A stretch of DNA of 20,466 nucleotides from a virus, in the IMG/VR virus record IMGVR_UViG_3300035701_000360, positions 1-20,466 of that record; one strand, written 5' to 3'. This document shows positions 13,901 through 20,404 of this stretch, piece by piece (positions within the stretch are counted from its first letter, which is position 1; every line of letters begins with the position of its first letter). The position numbers and the translations under genes are program-made. The notes beneath the pieces are model-generated. The model saw only the letters and a list, made by a program, of their open reading frames with translations. It had not been told where the DNA came from and searched no databases.

Positions 13901-14769
13901 TATTGTACCGATCCTGCTTTTTTTCCGTTTACTGAAAAATTTACCACGAATTTCCCGCTTTTGTTTTGCGTGACCGATACACCAATAGAAAGCGGAGCGA
14001 ATCGTTGAAAGCCTTCATAATTGCGCTCGCAAACATAAACGGGTTCGCGCGGAATGCCGGAATCGGTAAGGCACTTATAAGAAAAAGTAACTTTCGAGCC
14101 AATTGCAGGCGGTTTTTTTCGGTCTTTATCAGTTAGACCAGTGCCTAAATTAAATTTTTTGCCTTTCCATTTACAGATAAGCGCCCCGGTCAGACCGTAA
14201 TATTTACCCTTCCCCGCCTCGTATCCTATAACCTCTGCCTCGTCCGTTTCGATTGGCTTGTATTTTAGCATTCTGTCAGAGCGCCGATATTCATATTTAG
14301 AGTTTGGGTCACGGATAATAACGCCCTCGGCCCCGGTATCGCAAAGCGTTTTGAAATATTCTTCCAGGTGTTTTTGGCTTTTGCAGGTGATTTGCCTAAC
14401 AGGGGATGCAACCCGGTTGCCGCGCAATAATTCACGGCAGTATTGCAGTTTGTTTTTAAAAACTCCATCAACGCAAGGAAGATCGAAAACGCAGTAAACT
14501 ATTTTTTTCCATTCCGAATCTGCGGGCTTATTTTTGCTAACAGCTGCAATTGTTTGCTGAAATTTCCCACGGCCTGCGAATAATTCACCGTCCATGTGAA
14601 CGGGCGGAAGCTGTTGAGTGAACCACTTAGGGGCAAAGAATTTATTCCCGTTTCGGCTGGTCAGTTGTTTACCGTCCCACGTGGCCCGTACCCCGTCCAA
14701 CTTCTCCGACATAAGCCAGCCCGTAACGTCCTGGCCAGTATATTTCTTAGCAAGCATTGCTGGTTCCAT
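13900..14769 (-). CDS. ATP-dependent DNA ligase
   Basis: This 289-aa enzyme seals DNA nicks through a lysine-AMP intermediate. Motifs appear in order. Motif I is EKLDGVR, with adenylated Lys23. Arg39 lies in SRNGN. Motif III is DGELFAGRG (60-68), IIIa is VYCVFDLP (91-98), IV is EGVIIR (148-153) and V is LKYKP (168-172). An OB-fold domain follows (~175-262). It is a minimal ligase without an N-terminal DNA-binding domain. The last ~27 residues (from IGVSVTQNKSGKF) form a Ser/Asn/Lys-rich tail of unknown role. No SD precedes the first ATG; a strong promoter fits a leaderless start at 14769. A start at Met5 (14757), with a weak GGAA, is possible. Confidence 0.92.
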   Translation of the reverse strand: MEPAMLAKKYTGQDVTGWLMSEKLDGVRATWDGKQLTSRNGNKFFAPKWFTQQLPPVHMDGELFAGRGKFQQTIAAVSKNKPADSEWKKIVYCVFDLPCVDGVFKNKLQYCRELLRGNRVASPVRQITCKSQKHLEEYFKTLCDTGAEGVIIRDPNSKYEYRRSDRMLKYKPIETDEAEVIGYEAGKGKYYGLTGALICKWKGKKFNLGTGLTDKDRKKPPAIGSKVTFSYKCLTDSGIPREPVYVCERNYEGFQRFAPLSIGVSVTQNKSGKFVVNFSVNGKKAGSVQ

Positions 14770-14775
14770 AATTCA

Positions 14776-14804
14776 AATATATACTATCTCGAACATATTG
14801 TCAA
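14776..14804 (-). promoter_or_regulatory. Strong sigma-70-type promoter for the ligase cassette
   Basis: TTGACA (14799-14804), a 17-bp spacer and TATATT (14776-14781) lie on the minus strand. This is a perfect -35 box, and the -10 box matches consensus at five of six positions. Six nt separate the -10 box from the ligase ATG, so the predicted +1 is the A of ATG. The promoter lies in the 41-nt gap after the ParB-like gene and probably gives the ligase, zinc-ribbon and radical SAM genes independent expression. Confidence 0.75.
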
Positions 14805-14810
14805 GTCTTT

Positions 14811-15314
14811 CTATATCTCATACCCGCACTTCGGGCAAATGGTTAAAGTTACTTTTTTGGCTGGCTCTTTTATAAAATTCAAATCGAATTTTTTAACGTC
14901 GATTCCAGGCAGATCGGTTTCGTTTTTTATTTCCTCAAAATCTATTTCAGCCATAGCCAAAAACTCATACAACCCCTCCTCGGTTGTCTTATGAAACTCG
15001 CTGCGCCCCAATAAAATCTTTCGCTTGGCCTCCGCCATATCCTTACATACGGTTTCAACCACAGGCAAAGGCGGGATATCGAATCCATCTTCCTTCATTT
15101 TCTGTAAAGTCCGAAACCTGCCAGTCCCGTCAATGATATAATTCTTTCCCTTAGCCTTCCAGACAGTGAGCGCAAAAGTAATGCCATATTTCTGAAAAGC
15201 CTTTTTAAGTTTCTCATAATTCTCCTTCGACATTTCGGCAAGGTTGCCCTGCAATTCGGTAAGCTGTTCAATCGGGAGCGTGGACGCGGATTTACAGGTG
15301 ACGGAAAGTTTCAT
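14811..15314 (-). CDS. ParB/Srx-like N-terminal domain protein (orphan)
   Basis: This 167-aa protein has a ParB/sulfiredoxin-type fold. LTELQGNLAEMSKENYEKLKKAFQKYG leads to a strand pair (FALTVWKAKGKNYIIDGTGRF), with IDGTGRFRTLQKM (residues ~60-72) standing for the family's 'DG..R......' signature. Phage proteins of this type often precede, or are fused to, DNA methyltransferases that modify phage DNA; no methyltransferase domain or gene is present here. The C terminus ends in CPKCGYEI, half of a zinc knuckle, suggesting dimeric zinc binding or truncation of a longer protein. AAAGG lies 7 nt before the ATG, which overlaps the upstream stop (ATGA). Confidence 0.7.
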   Translation of the reverse strand: MKLSVTCKSASTLPIEQLTELQGNLAEMSKENYEKLKKAFQKYGITFALTVWKAKGKNYIIDGTGRFRTLQKMKEDGFDIPPLPVVETVCKDMAEAKRKILLGRSEFHKTTEEGLYEFLAMAEIDFEEIKNETDLPGIDVKKFDLNFIKEPAKKVTLTICPKCGYEI

Positions 15315-15505
15315 GATTTACCTTTGATAATTTTTAATTGTAGCTCTTTCAATGTTTTATGGAGAAGTATAGTAAAATCGTTTTTCTTGAATTTTCCATT
15401 CGCCATAAATTTAGCCCTGGCTTTTAAAACATAATCACCCATTAAACAATTCACGCATGTCTTTAACGGGCAACAATCACAATAACTGCGCTGTTTTTTA
15501 TTCAT
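15311..15505 (-). CDS. Small Cys-rich protein
   Basis: This 64-aa protein starts MNKKQRSYCDCCPLKTCVNC, with five Cys in twelve residues (C9, C11, C12, C17, C20), likely metal-binding. A Lys-rich helical tail follows. The frame can be extended upstream to a TTG at 15544, but the ATG at 15505 is preferred. It overlaps the last 8 nt of the immunity gene (ATGAATAA), and it puts the Cys cluster at the N terminus. The SD is weak, so coupling to the immunity gene is likely. I do not recognise the family. Confidence 0.55.
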   Translation of the reverse strand: MNKKQRSYCDCCPLKTCVNCLMGDYVLKARAKFMANGKFKKNDFTILLHKTLKELQLKIIKGKS

Positions 15506-15665
15506 GGGTACACGCCCAGACAAGGGCCACAACCCACCCGACAAGTGTCCACCCTAAGAAAAAATTAAGAACAAGAATCGCCGTAAAATTCTTTTTGTTC
15601 CATCCGGCAATGGACGGCAAAAAATACACAGCAATAAAAAGCAGCACCAAAAGAATAGTTCCCAT
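15498..15665 (-). CDS. Superinfection immunity (Imm-like) membrane protein
   Basis: This 55-aa protein has two transmembrane segments: ~4-20 (ILLVLLFIAVYFLPSIA) and ~28-51, separated by a short basic loop (GWNKKN). The second segment carries ILVLNFFLGWTLVGWVVALV. 'YFLP.I' followed by 'LN..LGWT..GWVVALVWA' is the signature of the superinfection immunity family, which includes relatives of T4 Imm. These inner-membrane proteins block DNA entry by a second phage. The start is supported by GAGGGGG, 5 nt before the ATG. It lies among packaging-operon genes rather than in a lysogeny region, so it would be expressed with virion genes or from read-through. Confidence 0.82.
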   Translation of the reverse strand: MGTILLVLLFIAVYFLPSIAGWNKKNFTAILVLNFFLGWTLVGWVVALVWACTHE

Positions 15666-15679
15666 GTTACCCCCTCTTT

Positions 15680-15856
15680 TTATTTCTTTTTATTGTTGAA
15701 TTGTATTTGATAACTCCAAAAAATCATCATTACGGCAAACGAGACGCTCCAGCTCGTTAAACGGGCCAACCATAAAAAACCCCAAACCCCTATTCCAAGC
15801 CCAAAAAGCATCCATGCTAAACGGATAACTTCCCTGCGAATTTTCTTATCCATCAT
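15680..15856 (-). CDS. Two-TM mini membrane protein
   Basis: This 58-aa protein begins MMDKKIRREVIRLAWMLFGL and has two hydrophobic segments (~12-31 and ~35-50), a Trp-rich core (VWGFLWLARLTSWS) and basic ends (NNKKK). The first ATG overlaps the preceding stop (ATGA). A second ATG at 15853 has better spacing from GGGAGG and is an equally good start. It ends 14 nt before the immunity gene, so the two may act together at the membrane. The family is unknown to me; a partner of the immunity protein or a lysis-related protein are both conceivable. Confidence 0.6.
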   Translation of the reverse strand: MMDKKIRREVIRLAWMLFGLGIGVWGFLWLARLTSWSVSFAVMMIFWSYQIQFNNKKK

Positions 15857-16059
15857 GCCTCCCTTGGCGTTAAATATGCTGGATATACATTTCCAGTAGG
15901 TTTGAAATGACCAAAAATAAAAGCGGGAAACCTTTCCACTGGAATATCTTGCCGCAATTCAAACCCGTCGAAATTTTTTATTTCCAGATTGCCACAGCGC
16001 GCATGAAGGTCAACCAGGCTTTCGAGTAAAGAGTTTAAATCGTTTCGCTGTATTCGCAT
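15853..16059 (-). CDS. Hypothetical 68-aa protein
   Basis: It starts MRIQRNDLNSLLESLVDLHARC and probably forms an N-terminal helix followed by a beta-rich part (LEIKNFDGFELRQDIPVERFPAFIFGHF). The ATG at 16059 is preferred over a GTG at 16065 because GAGGGGG is correctly spaced (5 nt) and the GTG lies inside that SD. It follows the previous stop by 2 nt and overlaps the two-TM gene. No family is recognised. Confidence 0.55.
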   Translation of the reverse strand: MRIQRNDLNSLLESLVDLHARCGNLEIKNFDGFELRQDIPVERFPAFIFGHFKPTGNVYPAYLTPREA

Positions 16060-16061
16060 AG

Positions 16062-16271
16062 TCACCCCCTCTTTTCAAATCTAATTACCATTTGTCCGCC
16101 GTAAATCATGGTAGTATCCAGGTAATCCCACCCCTCCCCAGCAAGGCGCTTAATGGTTTCGTCCTGCTCCTCGGGGCTTCCCGCGTTGGATTTCACGGAT
16201 TTTATAAGGCGCTTCGGGCCGGATACTTGGGGCTGGGCATTCTTTTGGGCTTGACTAAACGGCTTGTTCAT
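16062..16271 (-). CDS. Hypothetical 69-aa protein after large terminase
   Basis: The N-terminal half is basic and disordered-looking (NKPFSQAQKNAQPQVSGPKR). The C-terminal half forms a small fold with EEQDETIKRLAGEGWDYLDTTMIYGGQMVIRFEKRG. The pattern 'I..LA..GW.YL....I.....V.RFEK' resembles small DUF1737/DUF4177-like proteins of unknown role found widely in bacteria and phages. Its ATG shares a base with the terminase stop (TAATG), with GGAGG 9 nt upstream. Function unknown. Confidence 0.6.
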   Translation of the reverse strand: MNKPFSQAQKNAQPQVSGPKRLIKSVKSNAGSPEEQDETIKRLAGEGWDYLDTTMIYGGQMVIRFEKRG

Positions 16272-18289
16272 TATCTGTACCTCCTTGAAAATGGGTTTTT
16301 GCTTGTATAAGGGTCGCGCCTATTTGCGAAAGGATCGGGCGGCTTCACGGCATTCGGCTTTTGTGCCTGTTGCTGTTGTGGCGCCGGGGTAGTTTGCGTT
16401 ACCTGTTGCTTTGTTTTTGCAAGCACCGCCGCGCGCACCTTCTCTAAAGCCGCCGGGTCATTCAATTTCTCAGGCAGGTTTAAAACATTTGCAGCGGCAA
16501 GGGCAAGATTTTCTGTGTCGCGGTAATGATCCTTGCCCCCGCTTATCCAAACATATTTTTTATTTCCCCGCGCGTCGGTTTCCTCTGTGTTGTACTGCTT
16601 AACCACTTGCTCCAGGTAATCTTTTCCCACGTCCTTGGGTAAATGCCAGCCGTCGGCTTCCATGTGGTTTCCAACGAGCTCTGACCAGTGCCGGGTGTTG
16701 CCGTTCCACTGTGGCCCCGTCCGGCTGCGCTTTAAAGGCTCTGCCGTCGGGCTCGTGCTGCCCTTGTATGGCTTAAATGCGGGGATATTCCGGCAAATAT
16801 AATGCACGTCAGCCTGTCTATGCCCCCCCTCGTCGATCAAACCAAAGACAATTCCCATTTCTGTATCGTCCCCACGCATGTATGCAGGCATGGAAATGCC
16901 AGTTTTGAAGCACTTTAAAACCTCGTTTGGGTCACGGAAAAGCTCATTATGAATATCGCAGGATATAAAAGCGTGGCGAATAAGCCAACTTTCCATGTTC
17001 CTGCCAAAGCCGCGCACCACAAAATAGAACCCATCATCCTGGGTATCCACCCCCGCAATCAAAATGGCTACCTCGTCTGGTATCCGGGCCGCGTCCCCAT
17101 ACTGGAAATAATGCAAGCACTTACCCACAAGCATGGATTCGCTGATTTGGAGCGTCTTTGGATCAATGAAACGTGCCATATCTTCATTCTGGTAAATGTA
17201 CCAGGCGCGCGGGTCATTGGCCTGTCGCGCCCCAAAGAACGCGCTAAGGCAATCACTCCAAGAATACATATCCGGCATTGTTACCAGCCGGTTGAACTGG
17301 AAACATACGGAATCTGTTTTTTCCCTTAATGATATCGGATTTACGATGCGGCCATCCGGCGCCACATCTTCCCCCTCCGCCGCCCAAACCCCCGCCGCGC
17401 ACATTTTCCAACGGTCTTGATCTAAAATTTCCTGGTGACAGTGCGGGCATTCATACTTTGCCGCATGGTCAAGCCGGATACGAACCGGATTATGGTCGAG
17501 TTCCCCCGCCGAATTGGGCGTTTCTTTTATGTTATCGTCCATCAACTCATGGAAATGGTTGCACCTGGGGCATGGCATCCGGTAACGCAAAATCAAAACG
17601 CCTCCCCGGTACATCTCCCGATAGAGCGGATCGCCTTTTTTCTTGGGGCTGCTTACAATTCCCATGAGTGCATGATACCCCGGCATACCCTTGTAACTCT
17701 TTTGCCGGCCCCGTGCCGCGCCGATAACGTCAAACGCCCCCGGCGAATCATAGGTATATTTGGCAACCTCATCCAAAAGCACAAGGTCGCTGCTAAATGT
17801 GGCAATATCATTCTCAATATTGGCCGACGCGCAACGAGTAATTCCATTCAAGAGGGATATTTTTTCAATAGTTAAATCATCTTCGTTGCCACTCCAAAAC
17901 TCTTTTAAATTTTCTCTTACACTTGGTTTTAATCGCTCTTCAAAAACATCTTTCACCTTATTCTTGCCTTCATATACCAGAAGGCTGTGGCCTCCAACGT
18001 TGGCATTCCACCACGTCCAGGGAATATCCATACCTGCAATGCTTTTACCAGATTGTACGGGGCCGCAAACAATTACGGTCTTAAACCCATTGTAAAAGGC
18101 GTCAACAATGTCAATCTGCCATTCGCGGCCCTCAAATGTTACCGGCCCCTGTTCGCCGTATCCCTTCCCTAAACTGAAATGATCAACGGCCCACTCGCTC
18201 GGGCGCATGACTATTTTGGGGAGAAATAGTTTTTTTATCTCCGGCGGGAGTGGGTACTTGGGCTTGAAGGGCGGGGTGTCGAAAGTCAT
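16271..18289 (-). CDS. Terminase large subunit (lambda gpA family)
   Basis: This 672-aa packaging motor cuts concatemers and pumps DNA into proheads. Walker A is GPVQSGKS (76-83), with the gpA-family context ID.......F.....CGPVQSGKS. Walker B lies in DLVLLDEVAKYTYD. A zinc-binding pair, CPRC.HFHEL ... YECPHCHQEIL (around residues 235-285), is characteristic of gpA-type terminases. The nuclease domain starts at IAGVDTQDDGFYFVVRGFG, which gives the first catalytic Asp. The C-terminal ~50 residues are Gln/Pro-rich (TTPAPQQQQAQKPNAV). Length is close to lambda gpA (641 aa). The ATG follows the HAD gene stop directly (TAA-ATG) without a clear SD. Confidence 0.93.
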   Translation of the reverse strand: MTFDTPPFKPKYPLPPEIKKLFLPKIVMRPSEWAVDHFSLGKGYGEQGPVTFEGREWQIDIVDAFYNGFKTVIVCGPVQSGKSIAGMDIPWTWWNANVGGHSLLVYEGKNKVKDVFEERLKPSVRENLKEFWSGNEDDLTIEKISLLNGITRCASANIENDIATFSSDLVLLDEVAKYTYDSPGAFDVIGAARGRQKSYKGMPGYHALMGIVSSPKKKGDPLYREMYRGGVLILRYRMPCPRCNHFHELMDDNIKETPNSAGELDHNPVRIRLDHAAKYECPHCHQEILDQDRWKMCAAGVWAAEGEDVAPDGRIVNPISLREKTDSVCFQFNRLVTMPDMYSWSDCLSAFFGARQANDPRAWYIYQNEDMARFIDPKTLQISESMLVGKCLHYFQYGDAARIPDEVAILIAGVDTQDDGFYFVVRGFGRNMESWLIRHAFISCDIHNELFRDPNEVLKCFKTGISMPAYMRGDDTEMGIVFGLIDEGGHRQADVHYICRNIPAFKPYKGSTSPTAEPLKRSRTGPQWNGNTRHWSELVGNHMEADGWHLPKDVGKDYLEQVVKQYNTEETDARGNKKYVWISGGKDHYRDTENLALAAANVLNLPEKLNDPAALEKVRAAVLAKTKQQVTQTTPAPQQQQAQKPNAVKPPDPFANRRDPYTSKNPFSRRYR

Positions 18290-18637
18290 TTATTGCATTC
18301 GCCTTTTTATATTTTCCAATATATCATACCATTCATCCAATGGATGCAAAGCCGAATCGTCAACATAAAGGTGAGCATAAATTTTGCGCGGGTCGCTGCC
18401 TCCGAAAAGGTCAATCATTTCTTTTGCGTTCTCATTCACAAGATCAGGTGTAAAGCCTTTATCTTTGAGCGCCGCCAAAGCGTTGGCCAACTGTTCTCCC
18501 GTCCGGCACGTCCAAAGGATAATGCAGTGCTCTTTCTGCAATTCCTTCAATGCCGCAATCGCGCCGGGACGCTCGGCCCCGATTAAAGGGAAGGCGTTCT
18601 CGACGATACAGCCGTCAAAGTCGATAGCCAAAATCAT
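18290..18637 (-). CDS. HAD-family hydrolase
   Basis: This 115-aa protein is a compact HAD phosphatase. DFDGCI at residues 6-11 gives nucleophile Asp6 and acid/base Asp8. Motif II is in WTCRTG, and HLYVDDSALHP near the C terminus holds the metal-binding Asp pair. There is no cap domain of notable size. Small HAD proteins of this type occur in many phages and probably dephosphorylate a nucleotide or sugar phosphate; the substrate is unknown. It overlaps the upstream gene by 23 nt and abuts the large terminase, so it is part of the packaging transcription unit. Confidence 0.8.
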   Translation of the reverse strand: MILAIDFDGCIVENAFPLIGAERPGAIAALKELQKEHCIILWTCRTGEQLANALAALKDKGFTPDLVNENAKEMIDLFGGSDPRKIYAHLYVDDSALHPLDEWYDILENIKRRMQ

Positions 18638-18920
18638 TCTTCTCTATAAGATCGTGGAAAACGTTTTTAAATTCAGAAATGCAAGCTGGCCCAACATTGC
18701 GGCACCTTAAAAGGCATTCCTCCCAATCATCATTTTCAGAAACAAACCTTTTTATGTTGGATATTAACACTTGAACCCTGTCACATCCGTCCGATAAATC
18801 CACTTCTCCAAATATAGGTATAAAAGAAAACAGCATATTTCTAAGCCGAGTAGATACCGAATATTTCCCGTATTTCCACAATGAATTATTTTTACCCTGA
18901 ATGTTCCTTGTCATGTTCAT
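18615..18920 (-). CDS. Small protein with helix-hairpin-helix/RpoA-CTD-like motif
   Basis: This 101-aa protein is mostly helical. Residues ~70-92 (LLRCRNVGPACISEFKNVF) resemble the helix-hairpin-helix of the RNA polymerase alpha C-terminal domain, 'LL.LRN.G..SL.EI...L', which contacts promoter UP-element DNA. The N terminus is basic with aromatic residues (MTRNIQGKNNSLWKYGKYS). The start is supported by AAGGGGGAAGG next to the ATG and an ATGA overlap with the small terminase stop. It could bind DNA or RNA polymerase, or it could be an unrelated helical protein. The resemblance is a short motif only. Confidence 0.5.
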   Translation of the reverse strand: MNMTRNIQGKNNSLWKYGKYSVSTRLRNMLFSFIPIFGEVDLSDGCDRVQVLISNIKRFVSENDDWEECLLRCRNVGPACISEFKNVFHDLIEKNDFGYRL

Positions 18921-19492
18921 CCTTCCCCCTTCCCTCCCAGCTTGTTCAATATCGCCCTCGGCGCTTCATCGCATATCACGTCCACTACCTCTTTCGGCTG
19001 CTGGACGAATACGTGCGCATTCTTTCTAAACCATTGTTCAATAAATCCACGTACCGCAATAACCAGAGATCGCAAAACCTCCTCGTGTTCTTTCCTTGGT
19101 ATGTTTTCACTTCGCACATTCTCCAATTTCGCCTGCAAATAATCAATTTCCTTTTGCAGCTTCTGATCTTTGAGCCCGCCGCCCTTACCAGTCGCCTTCT
19201 CTGTCGCCCTGGCAAGCCGCCATTCGTACATTTCATAAAGGCTATAAGTCCCGTCCTTGGTATGCGGGCAACCCAAATCATTCCAGTCATAAACGGCCTT
19301 GCGTGTTACATGGAAGAAGGACGCGGCAAAGGTAATGGACACCGCGCTCAAATCAATTCCCAAGAGCCCCACATCCTCCGGCAAAAGCTTGGTACCGTCC
19401 TGCAACCTCTTTAAGATTTTCAGGACGGCCTCACGCTGGAAAACATCGAGAGTGGCCAAAAGGTCTTTCATGCTGGAAGAAGGTTTTTTCAT
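18917..19492 (-). CDS. Terminase small subunit (Nu1-like)
   Basis: This 191-aa protein should recognise the packaging start site and load the large terminase. A winged-helix-type HTH lies at residues ~50-90 (SITFAASFFHVTRKAVYDW, then LGCPHTKDGTYSLYEMYEW), the usual Nu1 pattern of 'FGVS...V..W...GCP....G.Y.L.....W'. A Lys-rich linker and a coiled coil follow (LKDQKLQKEIDYLQAKLENVR), which in relatives mediates oligomerisation. SD AAGGA lies 5 nt before the ATG. Upstream lies the NNGCC repeat array. Order (small terminase, then two small genes, then large terminase) is lambda-like with insertions. Confidence 0.85.
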   Translation of the reverse strand: MKKPSSSMKDLLATLDVFQREAVLKILKRLQDGTKLLPEDVGLLGIDLSAVSITFAASFFHVTRKAVYDWNDLGCPHTKDGTYSLYEMYEWRLARATEKATGKGGGLKDQKLQKEIDYLQAKLENVRSENIPRKEHEEVLRSLVIAVRGFIEQWFRKNAHVFVQQPKEVVDVICDEAPRAILNKLGGKGEG

Positions 19493-19534
19493 TCAGTCCT
19501 TTTTAAAAATAAACCATACCACACCCGACCGAAC

Positions 19535-19671
19535 CTGCCCTGCCTTGCCGGGCCAAGCCATGCCTCGCCATGCCTGCCATGCCATGCCACGCCGCGCCTT
19601 GCCGGGCCAAGCCATGCCTGCCGTGCCATGCCAAGCCAAGCCAGGCCTCGCCTCGCCATGCCGTGCCTTGG
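19535..19671. repeat. Degenerate NNGCC pentanucleotide array
   Basis: About 27 consecutive units of the form NNGCC (mostly AT, AA, TT, GT, TC, GG as NN) fill 137 bp, with two 4-base slips. Within it a 24-bp segment is repeated exactly (19542-19565 and 19596-19619), indicating internal duplication. It lies in the 189-nt gap between the gene ending at 19682 and the small terminase. It has no spacers and no plausible coding on either strand. It may be a packaging recognition site or a host-type dispersed repeat. Confidence 0.85.
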
Positions 19672-19681
19672 CTACTAAAAA

Positions 19682-20302
19682 CTAATTCACCCTCTCAAAC
19701 CGCCCCCACCCCAGCGCACTCGTCCGCTCCGGTCTCCCCTCACATATCCCCACTCCCCACCCCGCCTGGTCAACCAAAGCTAAAAGCTGCTCCTTGCTAA
19801 CAATACGCGGATTAAACTCAATCGAAATCCGCAATTGCCATTCCTTATATTCCGGCCTGTACGTCAACCCGCGAACATTCATCCCGATCGTAACCGCATC
19901 CTCACGCATTACACCAATAGCCGCTTTACCTCCATAAGTCTCAATAGGTATAAGCGATGACCCAGGCGAGGCAATCGAATCAACGAAAATTGCCTGCCGC
20001 AATCCCGTCTTTGTTATATCCTCAAACGCCGTCGCAGCACTGATAATGCTTTTCTTCAACGCGGTTATAGGTGCACATTCTAAACCTCTCGCATCAATAT
20101 ATCGCGCAGCCAAACATTCAGCCTGTGGATCACGCTGCGCAAAAGCCTTCTTGGCTTTCTTCTGCTGCTTGTCCCGTATCTCCTGCTTCGCTTTTTCAGC
20201 AAAAGCATGAATAACCAACGGTGAGCCCTTCCGGCCATGCAAAGTTATTTCAACTTTCTGAATCCCCACTTCTGCACTCGACTTAATAGGTGTCTTTTCC
20301 AT
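19682..20302 (-). CDS. Phage protein of unknown function, 206 aa
   Basis: The protein starts MEKTPIKSSAEVGIQKVEITLHG. A Lys/Gln-rich helix follows (EKAKQEIRDKQQKKAKKAF), then IDARGLECAPITALKKSIISAA. The C-terminal half is beta-rich and ends with 'LLALVDQAGWGVGICEGRPER....GWGRFE'. This closing motif, of the type 'GvG.wRPe..G.yGrF', recurs in phage proteins I recall from packaging-gene neighbourhoods, but no function is known to me. SD GGGGAGA lies 5 nt before the ATG. It precedes the repeat array and small terminase and may be the last gene of the early or middle region. Confidence 0.7.
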   Translation of the reverse strand: MEKTPIKSSAEVGIQKVEITLHGRKGSPLVIHAFAEKAKQEIRDKQQKKAKKAFAQRDPQAECLAARYIDARGLECAPITALKKSIISAATAFEDITKTGLRQAIFVDSIASPGSSLIPIETYGGKAAIGVMREDAVTIGMNVRGLTYRPEYKEWQLRISIEFNPRIVSKEQLLALVDQAGWGVGICEGRPERTSALGWGRFERVN

Positions 20303-20347
20303 TTCAATCTCCCCGCTTTAAAATTTCTCTCGCGTCATGTCCCCAAT

Positions 20348-20404
20348 TTACGGATGGAAACTCCCCGCATAAAAAACCGTCAACCCGAAATCACCTCCCT
20401 TCAT
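20348..20404 (-). promoter_or_regulatory. Near-perfect SD with a tiny ORF upstream of the 206-aa gene
   Basis: AAGGGAGGTGAT (20390-20401, minus strand) differs by one base from the full anti-SD complement. It is followed 6 nt later by TTG ACG, an 11-codon frame that ends at 20348; the same frame has an ATG at 20404 (18 codons). The adjacent frame stays open to the TGA that overlaps the next gene's start region. It may be a leader peptide or the remains of a short gene. The last ~60 nt of the window show nothing else recognisable. Confidence 0.3.

Noticed and set aside
14799-14804. The ligase promoter as an internal feature of the ParB-like gene
   Set aside because: It lies in the gap after the ParB-like stop at 14811, not in coding sequence, so no dual coding constraint needs to be invoked.
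15457-15699. Plus-strand 80-aa ORF
   Set aside because: It is antisense to the immunity gene, whose product matches a known family and has an SD.
19535-19671. CRISPR array or Cys/Pro/His-rich coding repeat
   Set aside because: The units are 5 bp with no spacers. Plus-strand translation gives only a low-complexity Pro/Cys/His/Ala string running through the gap.
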